A stretch of DNA of 64,000 nt from contig JBCDFV010000002.1 in assembly GCA_039177555.1 (NCBI GenBank), positions 1-64,000 of the forward strand, in the 5' to 3' direction. Shown piece after piece: positions 17,380-25,643 of the stretch. Positions within the stretch are counted from its first letter, which is position 1. Each line of letters starts with the position of its first letter. This DNA is from JANQGH01 sp039177555 (GTDB lineage Bacteria > Pseudomonadota > Alphaproteobacteria > DSM-16000 > Inquilinaceae). Both the position numbers and the translations under genes were made by a program. The notes under the pieces are model-generated. The model saw only the letters and a list, made by a program, of their open reading frames with translations. It searched no databases and was not told the DNA's origin.

Positions 17380-18275
17380 GCCTCCCGCGCTGTGCGGCGG
17401 ATATAGACCAGCATGAAGACCAGCATCACCAGCATCATGCCGATCGAATAGGCCGCGGCCTGGCCCATTTCGTTCAGCGCGAAGGCCTCTTGATAGACCA
17501 GCAGCGACAGGGTCTGGGTCGACGTCACCGGCCCGCCACCGGTCAACAGGTAGATCAGGTCGAACTCCTTAAAGTCCCAGATCGCGCGCAGCAGGATGAT
17601 CACCACCAGGACAGAGCGTAGCTGGGGCAGGGTGACGTCGAAGAAACGGGCGATGGGGCCGGCGCCGTCGATCTTGGCGGCCTCATAGAGATGTTCGGGG
17701 ATGGTCTGCAGGCGCGCCAGTACGGCGATTACCACGAAGGGGAAGTACTTCCAGGCGCCGACCAGGATGACGCCGATCATGGCGTTCGGCATGGTGCCAA
17801 GCCAGTCCAGCGGCATGTCCATGATGCCCAGCTGCATCAGCCCGTGATTGATGGCGCCGTAAAGGTCGTTGAACAGCCAGCGCCAGACCAGCACGGCCAC
17901 AACGGTCGAAACGAAGTACGGAAACAGCACCAGGCTGCGCGCCAACGACCGAAACCAGAGGTTCTGGTGCAGCAGCAATGCCATGCCGACGCCGAAGACG
18001 ATCTGCAGGCTCAACGTGCCCACGGTCCAGATCAACGTGGTGATCAGGGAGTTCCAAAATGCCGCGTTCGTCAGCAAGCGGATGTAGTTGTCCGCGCCGG
18101 TGAACTCGCCCTCCAAGGTCGGCGTGTAGACCGAAAAGACGCTGAGATAGATCGCCGCCAGCAGCGGGTAGACGATCACCAGGCTGAACACCACGATCGT
18201 GGGCGCGATCAGAAACACACCCAAACGGGCGTAGCGGCGCTCCAGTCGATGGCCGGCGTGGGCTGCGATTGCCAT
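17376..18275 (-). CDS. Carbohydrate ABC transporter permease, MalF family
   Basis: A 299-residue permease with six hydrophobic segments, of UgpA/MalF type without the large periplasmic insert of E. coli MalF. The EAA loop lies near residues 196-225 (LYEAAKIDGAGPIARFFDVTLP). It follows the solute-binding-protein gene after a 73-base gap that contains a strong stem-loop, so its expression is probably lower than that of the binding protein. Confidence 0.92.
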   Translation of the reverse strand: MAIAAHAGHRLERRYARLGVFLIAPTIVVFSLVIVYPLLAAIYLSVFSVYTPTLEGEFTGADNYIRLLTNAAFWNSLITTLIWTVGTLSLQIVFGVGMALLLHQNLWFRSLARSLVLFPYFVSTVVAVLVWRWLFNDLYGAINHGLMQLGIMDMPLDWLGTMPNAMIGVILVGAWKYFPFVVIAVLARLQTIPEHLYEAAKIDGAGPIARFFDVTLPQLRSVLVVIILLRAIWDFKEFDLIYLLTGGGPVTSTQTLSLLVYQEAFALNEMGQAAAYSIGMMLVMLVFMLVYIRRTAREA

Positions 18276-18292
18276 AGGCGTGGTTACCGATT

Positions 18293-18340
18293 CGAAGGGC
18301 GGCGTCTGTGGGCGTCAGGGGATCAGGACGCCGCCCTTCG
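18293..18340 (-). promoter_or_regulatory. Intercistronic stem-loop downstream of the solute-binding-protein gene
   Basis: CGAAGGGCGGCGTC at 18293-18306 and its exact reverse complement GACGCCGCCCTTCG at 18327-18340 form a perfect 14-base-pair, mostly GC stem with a 20-base loop. It starts nine bases after the binding-protein stop codon and ends 18 bases before the permease start. No U-tract follows, so full termination is unlikely. Such hairpins commonly stabilise the binding-protein mRNA or attenuate permease expression, as after malE. Confidence 0.7.
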
Positions 18341-18348
18341 CTGCGTCA

Positions 18349-19686
18349 TTAAGAGCCCATGATCTCTTCGAGACGGCTGGACGTGTCGCTCAGCACCTGA
18401 TCGACATTCTCGTCGTTCAGCACGACCCGCTGCACCATCTCCGAAATGACGTTGGAGTTGATGATCTCGCCGGCCTTGACGTTCGGCTGGTGGCCCCGGC
18501 TTTCCCAACCGAGATTGTAGCCCTCCGCCGCAGCCGCCGCCATCAGGTCCACCTGCGGCGTGTAGCGCTCGATGATCGGGTTGTCCAAATACTCCGGATT
18601 CTCCGAGATCGTCCACAGCACCGGTAGGACGTGTCCTGGGGCAGCGTGAAGCTGCTGGATATACCCTTCCGGATCGAACAGGAAGGCGGCGAACTGCTTG
18701 GTGACGTCCATGTTCGACGCCTGCCTCGGGATGAAGACGGACGGGAAGTCGTTGAAGGTCCAGGCCGGCACATCCTCCGAAACCGTCGGGTAGAGGACGC
18801 AATCTATGTAGTCGGCGATGCCCGGGTTCTGGTTGGCGACGTTGATCAACACACGGCCGGTATAGATGCCGGTCGCGGTCGCGCCCGACACAAAGGCCGT
18901 CAGGCTTTCGCCCCAGCTATAGTTGGTCGCGCCAGGCGGGCAGTACTCACGCATGGAGCGGTAGAACTCCAGCGCGTTGCGGGTCTCGTCGCTGTCGATG
19001 GCGACCTGCAGGTCCGGGCTGAAGACCTGGCCACCCGCCTGATGGATCACGCCGATAAAGATCAGCGAGGTCATCGAGTTGCGGCCATAGGGCAGGGGCG
19101 CGCCGAAGATGCCGCCACCTTGCATGCGGCTGACCGCGTCGCGCAGCTGGTCCCAAGTGCGCGGGGCCGCGTCGATGCCCGCCTGCTCCATCAAATCGGT
19201 GCGCAGCCAAAGCATGTTGGCGGCCGAGTTGCCGATGCCGGTGCCAGCATAGACGCCCGGGTCGATCTCATAGATCTGGTTGGCGCCCTCATAGTAATTC
19301 TCGGGGCCGACCATCTCGATCACGTCGTTGAACGGCTCCAGAAGCCCGGCGCTCCAATAGTCGGAGACCGCGAAGCTGGGCAGGTGGGTGACGATGTTCG
19401 GCACGTCGCCGCTGGCAAAGGCGGCGGCCAGTTGCGGGGCATAGCCTTCGTCCGACGTCCGCTCGAACACGACCTGCACGTTCTCGTGCAGGGCCTCGAA
19501 GTTCCGCATCTGGGTTTCGTAGGCGGCCAGCTGTTCCGGCGAGCTCTGCGGAGACCACCAGCGCAGCGTAATCGTCTCCTGCGCGCGTATCCGGCGCGGC
19601 ATCGCGGCGGCGGCGCCCACGGCGGCCATTCCGCCCAGCACGGACCGGCGGCGAACGCCCGTCGACATAAAGCGATTAACAGTCAT
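18349..19686 (-). CDS. Extracellular solute-binding protein, family 1 (Tat-type signal)
   Basis: A 445-residue periplasmic binding protein of the sugar-type ABC family. The N-terminus has a twin-arginine-like export signal: RRRSVLGG at about residues 12-19, a hydrophobic Ala/Gly/Met stretch and a likely cleavage after RIRA. The mature part begins with ITLRWWSPQSSPEQL. It is the promoter-proximal gene of the operon 19686-11535, with an IclR-type palindrome 27 bases or more upstream of its start. Despite the sugar-type family, the enzymes that follow (aminotransferase, DapA-type lyase) suggest an amino or amino-sugar-like solute. Confidence 0.9.
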   Translation of the reverse strand: MTVNRFMSTGVRRRSVLGGMAAVGAAAAMPRRIRAQETITLRWWSPQSSPEQLAAYETQMRNFEALHENVQVVFERTSDEGYAPQLAAAFASGDVPNIVTHLPSFAVSDYWSAGLLEPFNDVIEMVGPENYYEGANQIYEIDPGVYAGTGIGNSAANMLWLRTDLMEQAGIDAAPRTWDQLRDAVSRMQGGGIFGAPLPYGRNSMTSLIFIGVIHQAGGQVFSPDLQVAIDSDETRNALEFYRSMREYCPPGATNYSWGESLTAFVSGATATGIYTGRVLINVANQNPGIADYIDCVLYPTVSEDVPAWTFNDFPSVFIPRQASNMDVTKQFAAFLFDPEGYIQQLHAAPGHVLPVLWTISENPEYLDNPIIERYTPQVDLMAAAAAEGYNLGWESRGHQPNVKAGEIINSNVISEMVQRVVLNDENVDQVLSDTSSRLEEIMGS

Positions 19687-19712
19687 TTGACCTGTCCCCT
19701 GTTGTGGCTAGT

Positions 19713-19737
19713 GTTCGTATCACGAACTTATGTTCGT
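19713..19737. promoter_or_regulatory. IclR-type operator: overlapping inverted repeats of GTTCGT/ACGAAC
   Basis: Three half-sites follow one another: GTTCGT (19713), ACGAAC (19722) and GTTCGT (19732). The first two form a perfect inverted repeat with a 3-base spacer, the last two a perfect one with a 4-base spacer. They lie in the 184-base gap between the divergent solute-binding-protein and IclR genes. The 4-base-spaced form matches the palindrome at 24470, so the IclR protein is the likely ligand. Confidence 0.6.
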
Positions 19738-19870
19738 ACTATGCGATTGCGCCCTGGGCAAGGCAAGCGGTTTCTCGGTGCCTTCAACTGCGTGCGCACC
19801 GAACCGCGCCGCGCTTCTCAGAGGGCATACGCTTGTGCTATCGAGCGCCGGCTGGACGGAGACGAAGAGA

Positions 19871-20725
19871 ATGGCAAGACAGGCATTGCGTACCCCCCCA
19901 TCGGCGGTCAGCGAAAACCGCCTCGGCACTGTCGACCCCGGGATCGGCTTCGACGAGGAAGAGAAACTGTCCAGCCGCGACTTCGTCAGTTCCCTGTCGC
20001 GGGGCCTGTCGATTCTCAGCAGCTTTTCCAATACCTCGCGCAAGATGACCTTGAGCGAAGTCGCCGCGGAAACCGGAATGAGCCGCGCCACGGCCCGGCG
20101 GTTTCTGCTCACGCTGGTCCGGGACGGCTATGTTGTCACCGACGGCAAGCTGTTCGACCTCACGCCCAAGGTGCTGGATCTGGGTTTCTCGGTGCTGTCG
20201 ACCATCGGCGTTTGGGACCGCGCGCGCCCGTTCATGGAACGGCTGTCTGACCAGACCGGCGAGACCTGCTCGGCCGCCATCTTGGACGGGTCGGAAGTGG
20301 TCTATGTCGCGGGCGTTCAGGCCCACAACATCATCTCGGTGGGCATCACGATCGGCAGCCGACTGTCGGCGGTCTACACGGCCAATGGGCGGGTCCTGCT
20401 GGCGGCCCAGCCTGAGGAATATTGGGACGGCATCATCAAGAACGCCCAGCTCACCCCGCGCACGCCCTACAGCGTGACCAAAAAGACTCAGTTCCGTGAG
20501 GTGCTTGAGGATGTACGCGACAAGGGATGGTCACTGGTCGTCGAGGAGCTTGAGTTGGGGCTGCTGTCCATCGCCATACCGCTGCGCTATCGCTCCGGCG
20601 TGCTGGCCGGCGCAATCAACATTGCTGTCCCCTCCGTGCGCGCCGTGCCGGAGGACATGGTCACGATCTACTTGCCGAAGCTCAAAGAGACCGCCGACCA
20701 GATTCAAAGATCCTTGGCCCGCTAG
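19871..20725 (+). CDS. IclR-family transcriptional regulator (PcaR/PcaU-like)
   Basis: A 284-residue regulator: winged helix-turn-helix at about residues 30-90 (SLSRGLSILSSF, then MTLSEVAAETGMSRATARRF) and an effector-binding GAF-like domain from about 100. The helix wording is closest to the PcaR/PcaU group. I place the start at the ATG at 19871, preceded by a purine-rich GGAGACGAAGAG site; the upstream in-frame extension crosses the operator region. It is divergent from the ABC operon, and its stop overlaps that of the FAD oxidoreductase by four bases. It probably controls both flanking operons, which share palindromes. Confidence 0.88.
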   Translation: MARQALRTPPSAVSENRLGTVDPGIGFDEEEKLSSRDFVSSLSRGLSILSSFSNTSRKMTLSEVAAETGMSRATARRFLLTLVRDGYVVTDGKLFDLTPKVLDLGFSVLSTIGVWDRARPFMERLSDQTGETCSAAILDGSEVVYVAGVQAHNIISVGITIGSRLSAVYTANGRVLLAAQPEEYWDGIIKNAQLTPRTPYSVTKKTQFREVLEDVRDKGWSLVVEELELGLLSIAIPLRYRSGVLAGAINIAVPSVRAVPEDMVTIYLPKLKETADQIQRSLAR

Positions 20726-21849
20726 GCGTACCAGCGGTTCGGCGTGTAAGGCTCCAGATCGATCTGGCTTGGCAGGCCCAGGATCTGCTCCGCGGCGCTG
20801 CGCCCGACAATGGGGCCGAGCGTATAGCCCGCGTCGCCAGGCAGGGCGAGCGACACGCGCGCGCCCGGGCGAACGGGTCCGATCGTCGCCTTGCCGTCCA
20901 CGGGCGTGTTGACGCCGGCCCAGGTGCGCAAGACCCTCAGTCCATCAATCCCCGGCGCAATGGTTGCCGCCAGGGCGACATTGCCCAGCAGGCTGTCGCC
21001 TCGCACCCGGGGCGTGGCTTCGATGCCGTTTTGGCGTGCCGGCCAACCGCCGCCGATCACCACCTGGCCCGATCTGAACTGCTTCAGCGTGATCGACCGT
21101 TCCGCATGTTGAACCAGATGCTTTATGGCGTACGCGCCGGCCTCGGTGATGTTCATGTGCAGCGGCTCGGGCGGCGTGGGCAGACGAAGGCCCAGCGATC
21201 GGGTCAGCGCCTCGGTGCCCCAGGCCGCCGCGATCAGGATGTGGTCCGCCTCGTGACGCGCTTGGCCAATGGCCGCCGGCTTTCCGTCGCCGGCCTCGAT
21301 GCCGACGACTCGATCGGCGATCTGCCGAACCCCAAGCGCGCTTAGTCGAGCGTTCATTTTGCGGTTGGCGATGAGGGGGTTCACCTTGCCTTCGTCGCGG
21401 CAGAGTTCGGCGCCGATGATGTTGGGGCCGAGATAGGGTGCGATCCGCTCCAATTCGGGGCGCTCGAGAATGTCGACCGCGAGACCTTTCTTCGCCTCCC
21501 GTTCCGCCTTCTCGCGCAGGAAGGCCATCTGATCGGCGCCTTCGGCCAGCATCAGCCCCCCCTCGCGGGTCAGTTCGACCCCGCCAAGGCCCTCCTCCAG
21601 CGCGTCCCATTCGGCGACGGCGGCGAGATAGAGCGGCAGCGAATTCTCGACGTTCTCCGCAAGGTGCGGGTTCAACCGCAGGAAACGGCTCTGCATCTGG
21701 ACATGCAGGCTGCCGGCATTGGCGTGTGAGCCGACATTCTGCGCACTGTCGACGATCGCGACCCTGGCGCCCGCGCCTGCCGCGGTCAGCGCGGCCGATT
21801 GTCCGGTGATTCCGCCGCCGACGATCAGCAGGTCGAATGTGTCAGCCAT
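20722..21849 (-). CDS. FAD-dependent oxidoreductase, DadA/HcnC/opine oxidase subunit B-like
   Basis: A 375-residue glycine/D-amino-acid-oxidase-fold flavoprotein. The FAD-binding Rossmann motif VGGGITGQS is near residues 10-18, and the C-terminal part contains WAGVNTPVDGKATIGPV and GDAGYTLGP, typical of the DadA group. It overlaps by eight bases with the upstream two-domain FAD protein, and such pairs form the catalytic core of hydrogen cyanide synthase (HcnBC), opine oxidases and D-hydroxyproline dehydrogenases. It should oxidise a primary or secondary amine of an amino acid derivative. Confidence 0.87.
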   Translation of the reverse strand: MADTFDLLIVGGGITGQSAALTAAGAGARVAIVDSAQNVGSHANAGSLHVQMQSRFLRLNPHLAENVENSLPLYLAAVAEWDALEEGLGGVELTREGGLMLAEGADQMAFLREKAEREAKKGLAVDILERPELERIAPYLGPNIIGAELCRDEGKVNPLIANRKMNARLSALGVRQIADRVVGIEAGDGKPAAIGQARHEADHILIAAAWGTEALTRSLGLRLPTPPEPLHMNITEAGAYAIKHLVQHAERSITLKQFRSGQVVIGGGWPARQNGIEATPRVRGDSLLGNVALAATIAPGIDGLRVLRTWAGVNTPVDGKATIGPVRPGARVSLALPGDAGYTLGPIVGRSAAEQILGLPSQIDLEPYTPNRWYA

Positions 21850-23503
21850 CGGCCGGCGGCGTTTCCAATAGCGTTTCGGTCGCGGCCACGGTGCTGATAT
21901 CGACCGGCTTTATCGGCACCTGCGGCGCGAAGAAGGACAGATCTTCAAGCGGGCGACCTTGCTTGCCCGCCAGATATGCAGCCAACACCGGTGCGCAATA
22001 GCGGCCCTGACAGCGCCCCATGCCGATGCGCGTGGCGCGCTTGATCGCACCTATGTCGCTGCCGCCGGCTTTGAGCGCCTCGTCAAGCTTCGCACACGTA
22101 ACCTCTTCGCACCGGCAAATGAGGGTTTCGGGCGTCGTGTTTTCGATACCGGGTGGGTCGGCCGCGTAGACTTGCCAAAGCGCGTCCTGGAAGCGCCGGT
22201 GACCGGACAACTCGGCACTCTCCTTGTCGGTAGGACCGCTGCCGCCAGCGGCGGCCCGCCCGGCGATCCGGCCCTCGACCAATGCCGCATGCGCGCCGCC
22301 AAGCCCACAGCAATCGCCAACCGCGTAGACGCCGGGTACGCTGGTTTCCATCACCGCGCTACGGTCCGGTCGAAGCTGTTCGAACCTGGCGTCAAAGCGC
22401 ATGGCCGCGCCCAGCAGTCGCAGGATCTCGTTCTGCGGCTGAAAGCCGAAATTCAGGCAGACCGCGTCCACAGTCACCTGCCGCTGCTGCTTTCCCGCCT
22501 GATACGCGACCGTCAGGCCGGCCCCACTCTCTTCGATCGCCAACGGCTTGACGCGCCAGGTGACCGCAATGCCGCGCCGTCGCAGCCCGGCCAGCATGCC
22601 CGCACCCTTGGTGGCAAGGGCCCGGTTGGAAAGGACCATCGCCGCGACCGCCCGTGGCTGGGTCCAGCCCGGCGCGGCCGCCTCGCCAAGAACGGCGATC
22701 TCCGCCCCGCCCTTCGACAGTTCCAGCGCGACCTGGGCGCAAAGCGGCCCGTTGCCGAAGATCGCCACGCGCTTGCCCGGCAGCACGCCATAGCTGCGCC
22801 ACAGGGTTTGCGCCGCCCCGACGGTCATCACCCCCGGCAAGGTCCAGCCCGGTATCATGATCGGGCGTTCATAGGCGCCGGTCGCCACGATCACGGCGCG
22901 CGGCGTCAGCACATAGACGTGGGTCGCGGTCGAAGCCATGATTTCGGGGCCGTCGAAGGCGCCCCAAACCTCTGCCCCGGCCACGATCGTGACGCCGCTG
23001 TCTCGGGCGCGCGCGACAAGGGCGCCGCCGTCCGCCTGTTGCGGATCCATCGCCGGGGCGTCGGTGCGGGCCGGCTGCTTGAAATACTGCCCTCCGGCGA
23101 CCTTGCGCTCATCGAGCAGCAGCACGTCGGCGCCCTCGGCGCGGGCCGAGATTCCGGCCGCCAGCCCCGCCGCCCCACCGCCGATGATCAGGACGGCGGG
23201 TGACAGTCGTTCGGCCTTCAGGTGCGGCGGCGCTGGCCCGCTAAGCGGTGCTCGGGCGGCCTGCGTCTCGACCGCCATGCCATCTTCCAAGAGCGTCATG
23301 CAGGCCCGGCGATTGGGCCTGCCATCGATCGTTACGAGGCAGTCCTGGCAGACGCCGATACCGCAAAACATGCCGCGCGCGCTGTCCCCGTCGGTGCGGC
23401 GCAGTCTGGTGTGTCCCGTGCCCGTCAGGGCCGCCGCCACCGAAACACTCCCGGTCGCGGTTTGCGGCTCTCCGTCGAACGTGAAGCGAACGGTTTCGCT
23501 CAT
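21842..23503 (-). CDS. Fe-S/FAD oxidoreductase, HcnA-HcnB-like fusion (opine oxidase subunit A-like)
   Basis: A 553-residue multidomain protein. Residues 1-85 form a plant-type [2Fe-2S] domain with Cys47, Cys52, Cys55 and Cys68, as in HcnA. An NAD/FAD-binding pyridine nucleotide-disulfide reductase domain follows (about 95-440, beginning IGGGAAGLAAG). The C-terminus (about 460-505) is a BFD-like [2Fe-2S] domain with CRCEEVTC and GRCQGRYC. The gamma and alpha parts, separate in some systems, are thus in one chain. It partners the DadA-like subunit to pass electrons from an amine substrate to the respiratory chain. Confidence 0.87.
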   Translation of the reverse strand: MSETVRFTFDGEPQTATGSVSVAAALTGTGHTRLRRTDGDSARGMFCGIGVCQDCLVTIDGRPNRRACMTLLEDGMAVETQAARAPLSGPAPPHLKAERLSPAVLIIGGGAAGLAAGISARAEGADVLLLDERKVAGGQYFKQPARTDAPAMDPQQADGGALVARARDSGVTIVAGAEVWGAFDGPEIMASTATHVYVLTPRAVIVATGAYERPIMIPGWTLPGVMTVGAAQTLWRSYGVLPGKRVAIFGNGPLCAQVALELSKGGAEIAVLGEAAAPGWTQPRAVAAMVLSNRALATKGAGMLAGLRRRGIAVTWRVKPLAIEESGAGLTVAYQAGKQQRQVTVDAVCLNFGFQPQNEILRLLGAAMRFDARFEQLRPDRSAVMETSVPGVYAVGDCCGLGGAHAALVEGRIAGRAAAGGSGPTDKESAELSGHRRFQDALWQVYAADPPGIENTTPETLICRCEEVTCAKLDEALKAGGSDIGAIKRATRIGMGRCQGRYCAPVLAAYLAGKQGRPLEDLSFFAPQVPIKPVDISTVAATETLLETPPADG

Positions 23504-24438
23504 CCCTCCGCCTCGGTCAGCAACCTGCGGCGCGCCGCCAAAAGATCGGCCAGCGCGGTCTCTCGCCAGGCACGGCGGGCCGGCAAGGCTTCCTCCGGCA
23601 ACAGGCGCCGCCGCTCATTGGCAACCCTTTCAACCAATGCGGCAGACCAGCTTGGGTGGGTCTCACCCCGTGCCGCGCCAATGGCCGCATAGGCGGGACC
23701 CAGCCGTGCCGCATGGCCGCGAATGCCGCCGGCGGTGTTCAGGTCGGCGGTCTCGAACGGCCCGGACAGCGCCCATCGCGGCCCCAGCCCGTTGCGCACC
23801 AACCGATCGAGCCCGTCCACATCGACCACCCCTTCATCGACCAGGCGATAGGCCTCGCGCAACAGGGCCGACTGCAGCCGGTTGAAAACAAAGCCCGGCA
23901 GCTCGTGGCCGAGAGCGATCGGGTCGAAACCGGCGGTGGAGAAGAGGGCGGAGGCGCGCCTCACGGTCTCGGGTGCGGTGCCTGGCCCCGGCACCAGTTC
24001 CAGCACCCTGATCAGGCTTGGCGGGTTGGCGGGGTGGGCGACCAGGCAGCGCCGCTGGTCGGCGGCTTGCGGCAATATCGCCGAGATTGGAATGGCCGAC
24101 GAGGCGGTGGCCAGAACCGTCGTGTCGCCCATGGTGCGCAGCAGGTCTTGAAACAGCGCGGCCTTCAGATCCCGGTCTTCGGCCGCCGCCTCTATGGCAA
24201 GCGCCGCCGTACCGGCATCATCCAGGCTTGCGATCAGCGCCAGTTCACCTTTGTCCGCTTCAGTCGACAGGCCGGCACGGGCCATCGCCGCGCGATGCCG
24301 TTCGACCGCTGCCATCGCGTTTTCGCGTGCGCTTGCATCAGGGTCGAGCAGGCTGACCCCGCACCCTGCCTCGACAAAAACGGCCGCCAGTGCCGTCCCG
24401 ATCGCCCCGGCGCCTAAAACCAAAATGCGCTCGTTCAT
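23500..24438 (-). CDS. 3-hydroxyacyl-CoA dehydrogenase family protein (lambda-crystallin / L-gulonate or carnitine dehydrogenase-like)
   Basis: A 312-residue NAD-dependent dehydrogenase: N-terminal Rossmann motif GAGAIG (about residues 9-14), acidic Asp32 after the second strand (LLDPD), then a helical C-terminal domain. The phrase GLGPRWALSGPFETADLN is typical of the lambda-crystallin/L-gulonate 3-dehydrogenase and carnitine 3-dehydrogenase subgroup rather than fatty-acid oxidation. The gene heads a three-gene operon with the flavoenzyme pair (four-base overlap), and a perfect IclR-like palindrome lies 32 bases upstream. Confidence 0.85.
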   Translation of the reverse strand: MNERILVLGAGAIGTALAAVFVEAGCGVSLLDPDASARENAMAAVERHRAAMARAGLSTEADKGELALIASLDDAGTAALAIEAAAEDRDLKAALFQDLLRTMGDTTVLATASSAIPISAILPQAADQRRCLVAHPANPPSLIRVLELVPGPGTAPETVRRASALFSTAGFDPIALGHELPGFVFNRLQSALLREAYRLVDEGVVDVDGLDRLVRNGLGPRWALSGPFETADLNTAGGIRGHAARLGPAYAAIGAARGETHPSWSAALVERVANERRRLLPEEALPARRAWRETALADLLAARRRLLTEAEG

Positions 24439-24469
24439 CGCTTGAGAGCTTCCCTCCGCCTGTCATGTT

Positions 24470-24485
24470 GCGAACAACTGTTCGC
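24470..24485. promoter_or_regulatory. IclR-type palindrome GCGAAC-N4-GTTCGC
   Basis: GCGAACAACTGTTCGC is a perfect 6-4-6 inverted repeat located 32 bases upstream of the dehydrogenase start at 24438. It has the same form as ACGAAC-N4-GTTCGT at 19722-19737. The shared consensus RCGAAC-N4-GTTCGY suggests one regulator for both operons, most simply the IclR protein at 19871. Confidence 0.6.
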
Positions 24486-24604
24486 GTCGACTTCGAGCCG
24501 CTGATCGCCGCCCCTTGGGTCGGGTCGCGCGCTGAGGCTCAGCTGTTCATGGCGTTCCCCGGGCCTGTACCAAGGGCATCAGGGTCGGGCCTTGTCAGCC
24601 CGGC

Positions 24605-25441
24605 CTAAAGGGCGGCCCAACCGTGTTTGGCCAGGATGTCGTGGCTGGCCTTGATGTCGCCGTCGGGGTCCACGCCGGGCAGGTTGGCGTCCGTGATGAT
24701 CTCCAGCACGGTGAACTTGTCGTAGCCGATGTCGCGCAGCGCCGCGTGGGCAGGTCCGGGGTCGACGATGCCCGTGCCCAGCCGGTCGTGCTTGAAGTCG
24801 TCGTAGCCGCTGTCGGAGATGTGCACGTTCTCGACCAGGTCGCCCAGCAGGCGAATCGCCGCGCCGACATCCTCCCTAATATAGGCGCTGTTGCAGACGT
24901 CGAAGTTCACGCCCACCTCGGGCCCGATCAGCGCGGCGGTGTCCTTCATGTCCTGGGCGGAGGGCAGGAAGGTGAACGGCACGTTCTCCAGCAGCAGCTT
25001 CACGCCCGTGCCGTTGGCATGCGCGACCAGCGATTTCATGCCCGACACGAACCAGTCCAGCATCCACTTTTCCGGCGCGTTAATGAGACTGTTTACAGGG
25101 CCGGGGATCGCGACCACGTACGGACAGCCCCATTCCGCCGCCAGATCGATCGCCTCGCGGTACCGGGCCAGGGTATAATCCCGCATGATCTTGTCGGTGG
25201 AGTTCGGATTATTGTCCAACAGCGGATAGCAGAAGGACGTGATCCGCCCGCCCTCGCCGTCGAGCCAGCTTTTGATCTCCGTCCGGTCCGCCGCGCTCAT
25301 CTCCGCCGGCCAGCAATGGGGCGGGAAGATCATCATTTCGAAGTTTCGGTATCCCATTCCGTGCAGGTGCTTCAGCGCATCGAGTCCGGAGTGGGAATAG
25401 AGATAGGGAAACGTGCTGGCGGCCACCTTCAGCGCGGACAT
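24605..25441 (-). CDS. Sugar phosphate isomerase/epimerase family (AP-endonuclease-2 TIM barrel)
   Basis: A 278-residue TIM-barrel protein of the xylose-isomerase-like superfamily. Metal-site positions are suggested by LLENVPF (Glu), NFDVCNSAY (Asp), VENVHISDSG (His) and TVLEI (Glu). Members act as sugar or inositol isomerases, epimerases or dehydratases. The ATG at 25441 has an AGGAG ribosome site; the longer frame to 25513 has no support. It stands alone, divergent from an SDR gene over 202 bases. Confidence 0.85.
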   Translation of the reverse strand: MSALKVAASTFPYLYSHSGLDALKHLHGMGYRNFEMMIFPPHCWPAEMSAADRTEIKSWLDGEGGRITSFCYPLLDNNPNSTDKIMRDYTLARYREAIDLAAEWGCPYVVAIPGPVNSLINAPEKWMLDWFVSGMKSLVAHANGTGVKLLLENVPFTFLPSAQDMKDTAALIGPEVGVNFDVCNSAYIREDVGAAIRLLGDLVENVHISDSGYDDFKHDRLGTGIVDPGPAHAALRDIGYDKFTVLEIITDANLPGVDPDGDIKASHDILAKHGWAAL

Positions 25442-25475
25442 GGGCGGGCTACTCCTGTCGGTCGGGAATGGTCTG

Positions 25476-25513
25476 GTGTTCAAAGAGCGTACAAAAGTTA
25501 GTATAGTGAACAC
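25476..25513. promoter_or_regulatory. Widely spaced inverted repeat GTGTTCA / TGAACAC between divergent genes
   Basis: GTGTTCA at 25476-25482 and its exact complement TGAACAC at 25507-25513 have centres 31 bases apart, close to three helical turns. The spacer is AT-rich (GTACAAAAGTTAGTATAG). The position, 35-72 bases upstream of the epimerase start, is suitable for a regulator acting on one or both divergent genes. Confidence 0.3.
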
Positions 25514-25643
25514 ATGCGCCGGCTCAATCGGATTCCGTTGCGCTGCGTTCCTGTAGTCTGATTGGCATTGCTTGGCACCGGCGCGACGCCCATCACCAAC
25601 GTCATTCCGTCACGATGCGAGCAAGAACCAGGAAAGAGAGGCC

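Noticed and set aside
18631..20250. A 539-codon plus-strand open frame
   Set aside because: It runs antisense to the solute-binding protein and out of frame through the IclR gene; the real genes there have clear family motifs.
13074..23503. Assignment of the IclR-controlled genes to the known hydroxyproline pathway
   Set aside because: The flavoenzyme and DapA-family protein fit, but no hydroxyproline epimerase or ketoglutarate semialdehyde dehydrogenase is present, and a class III aminotransferase and lambda-crystallin-type dehydrogenase are unexplained.
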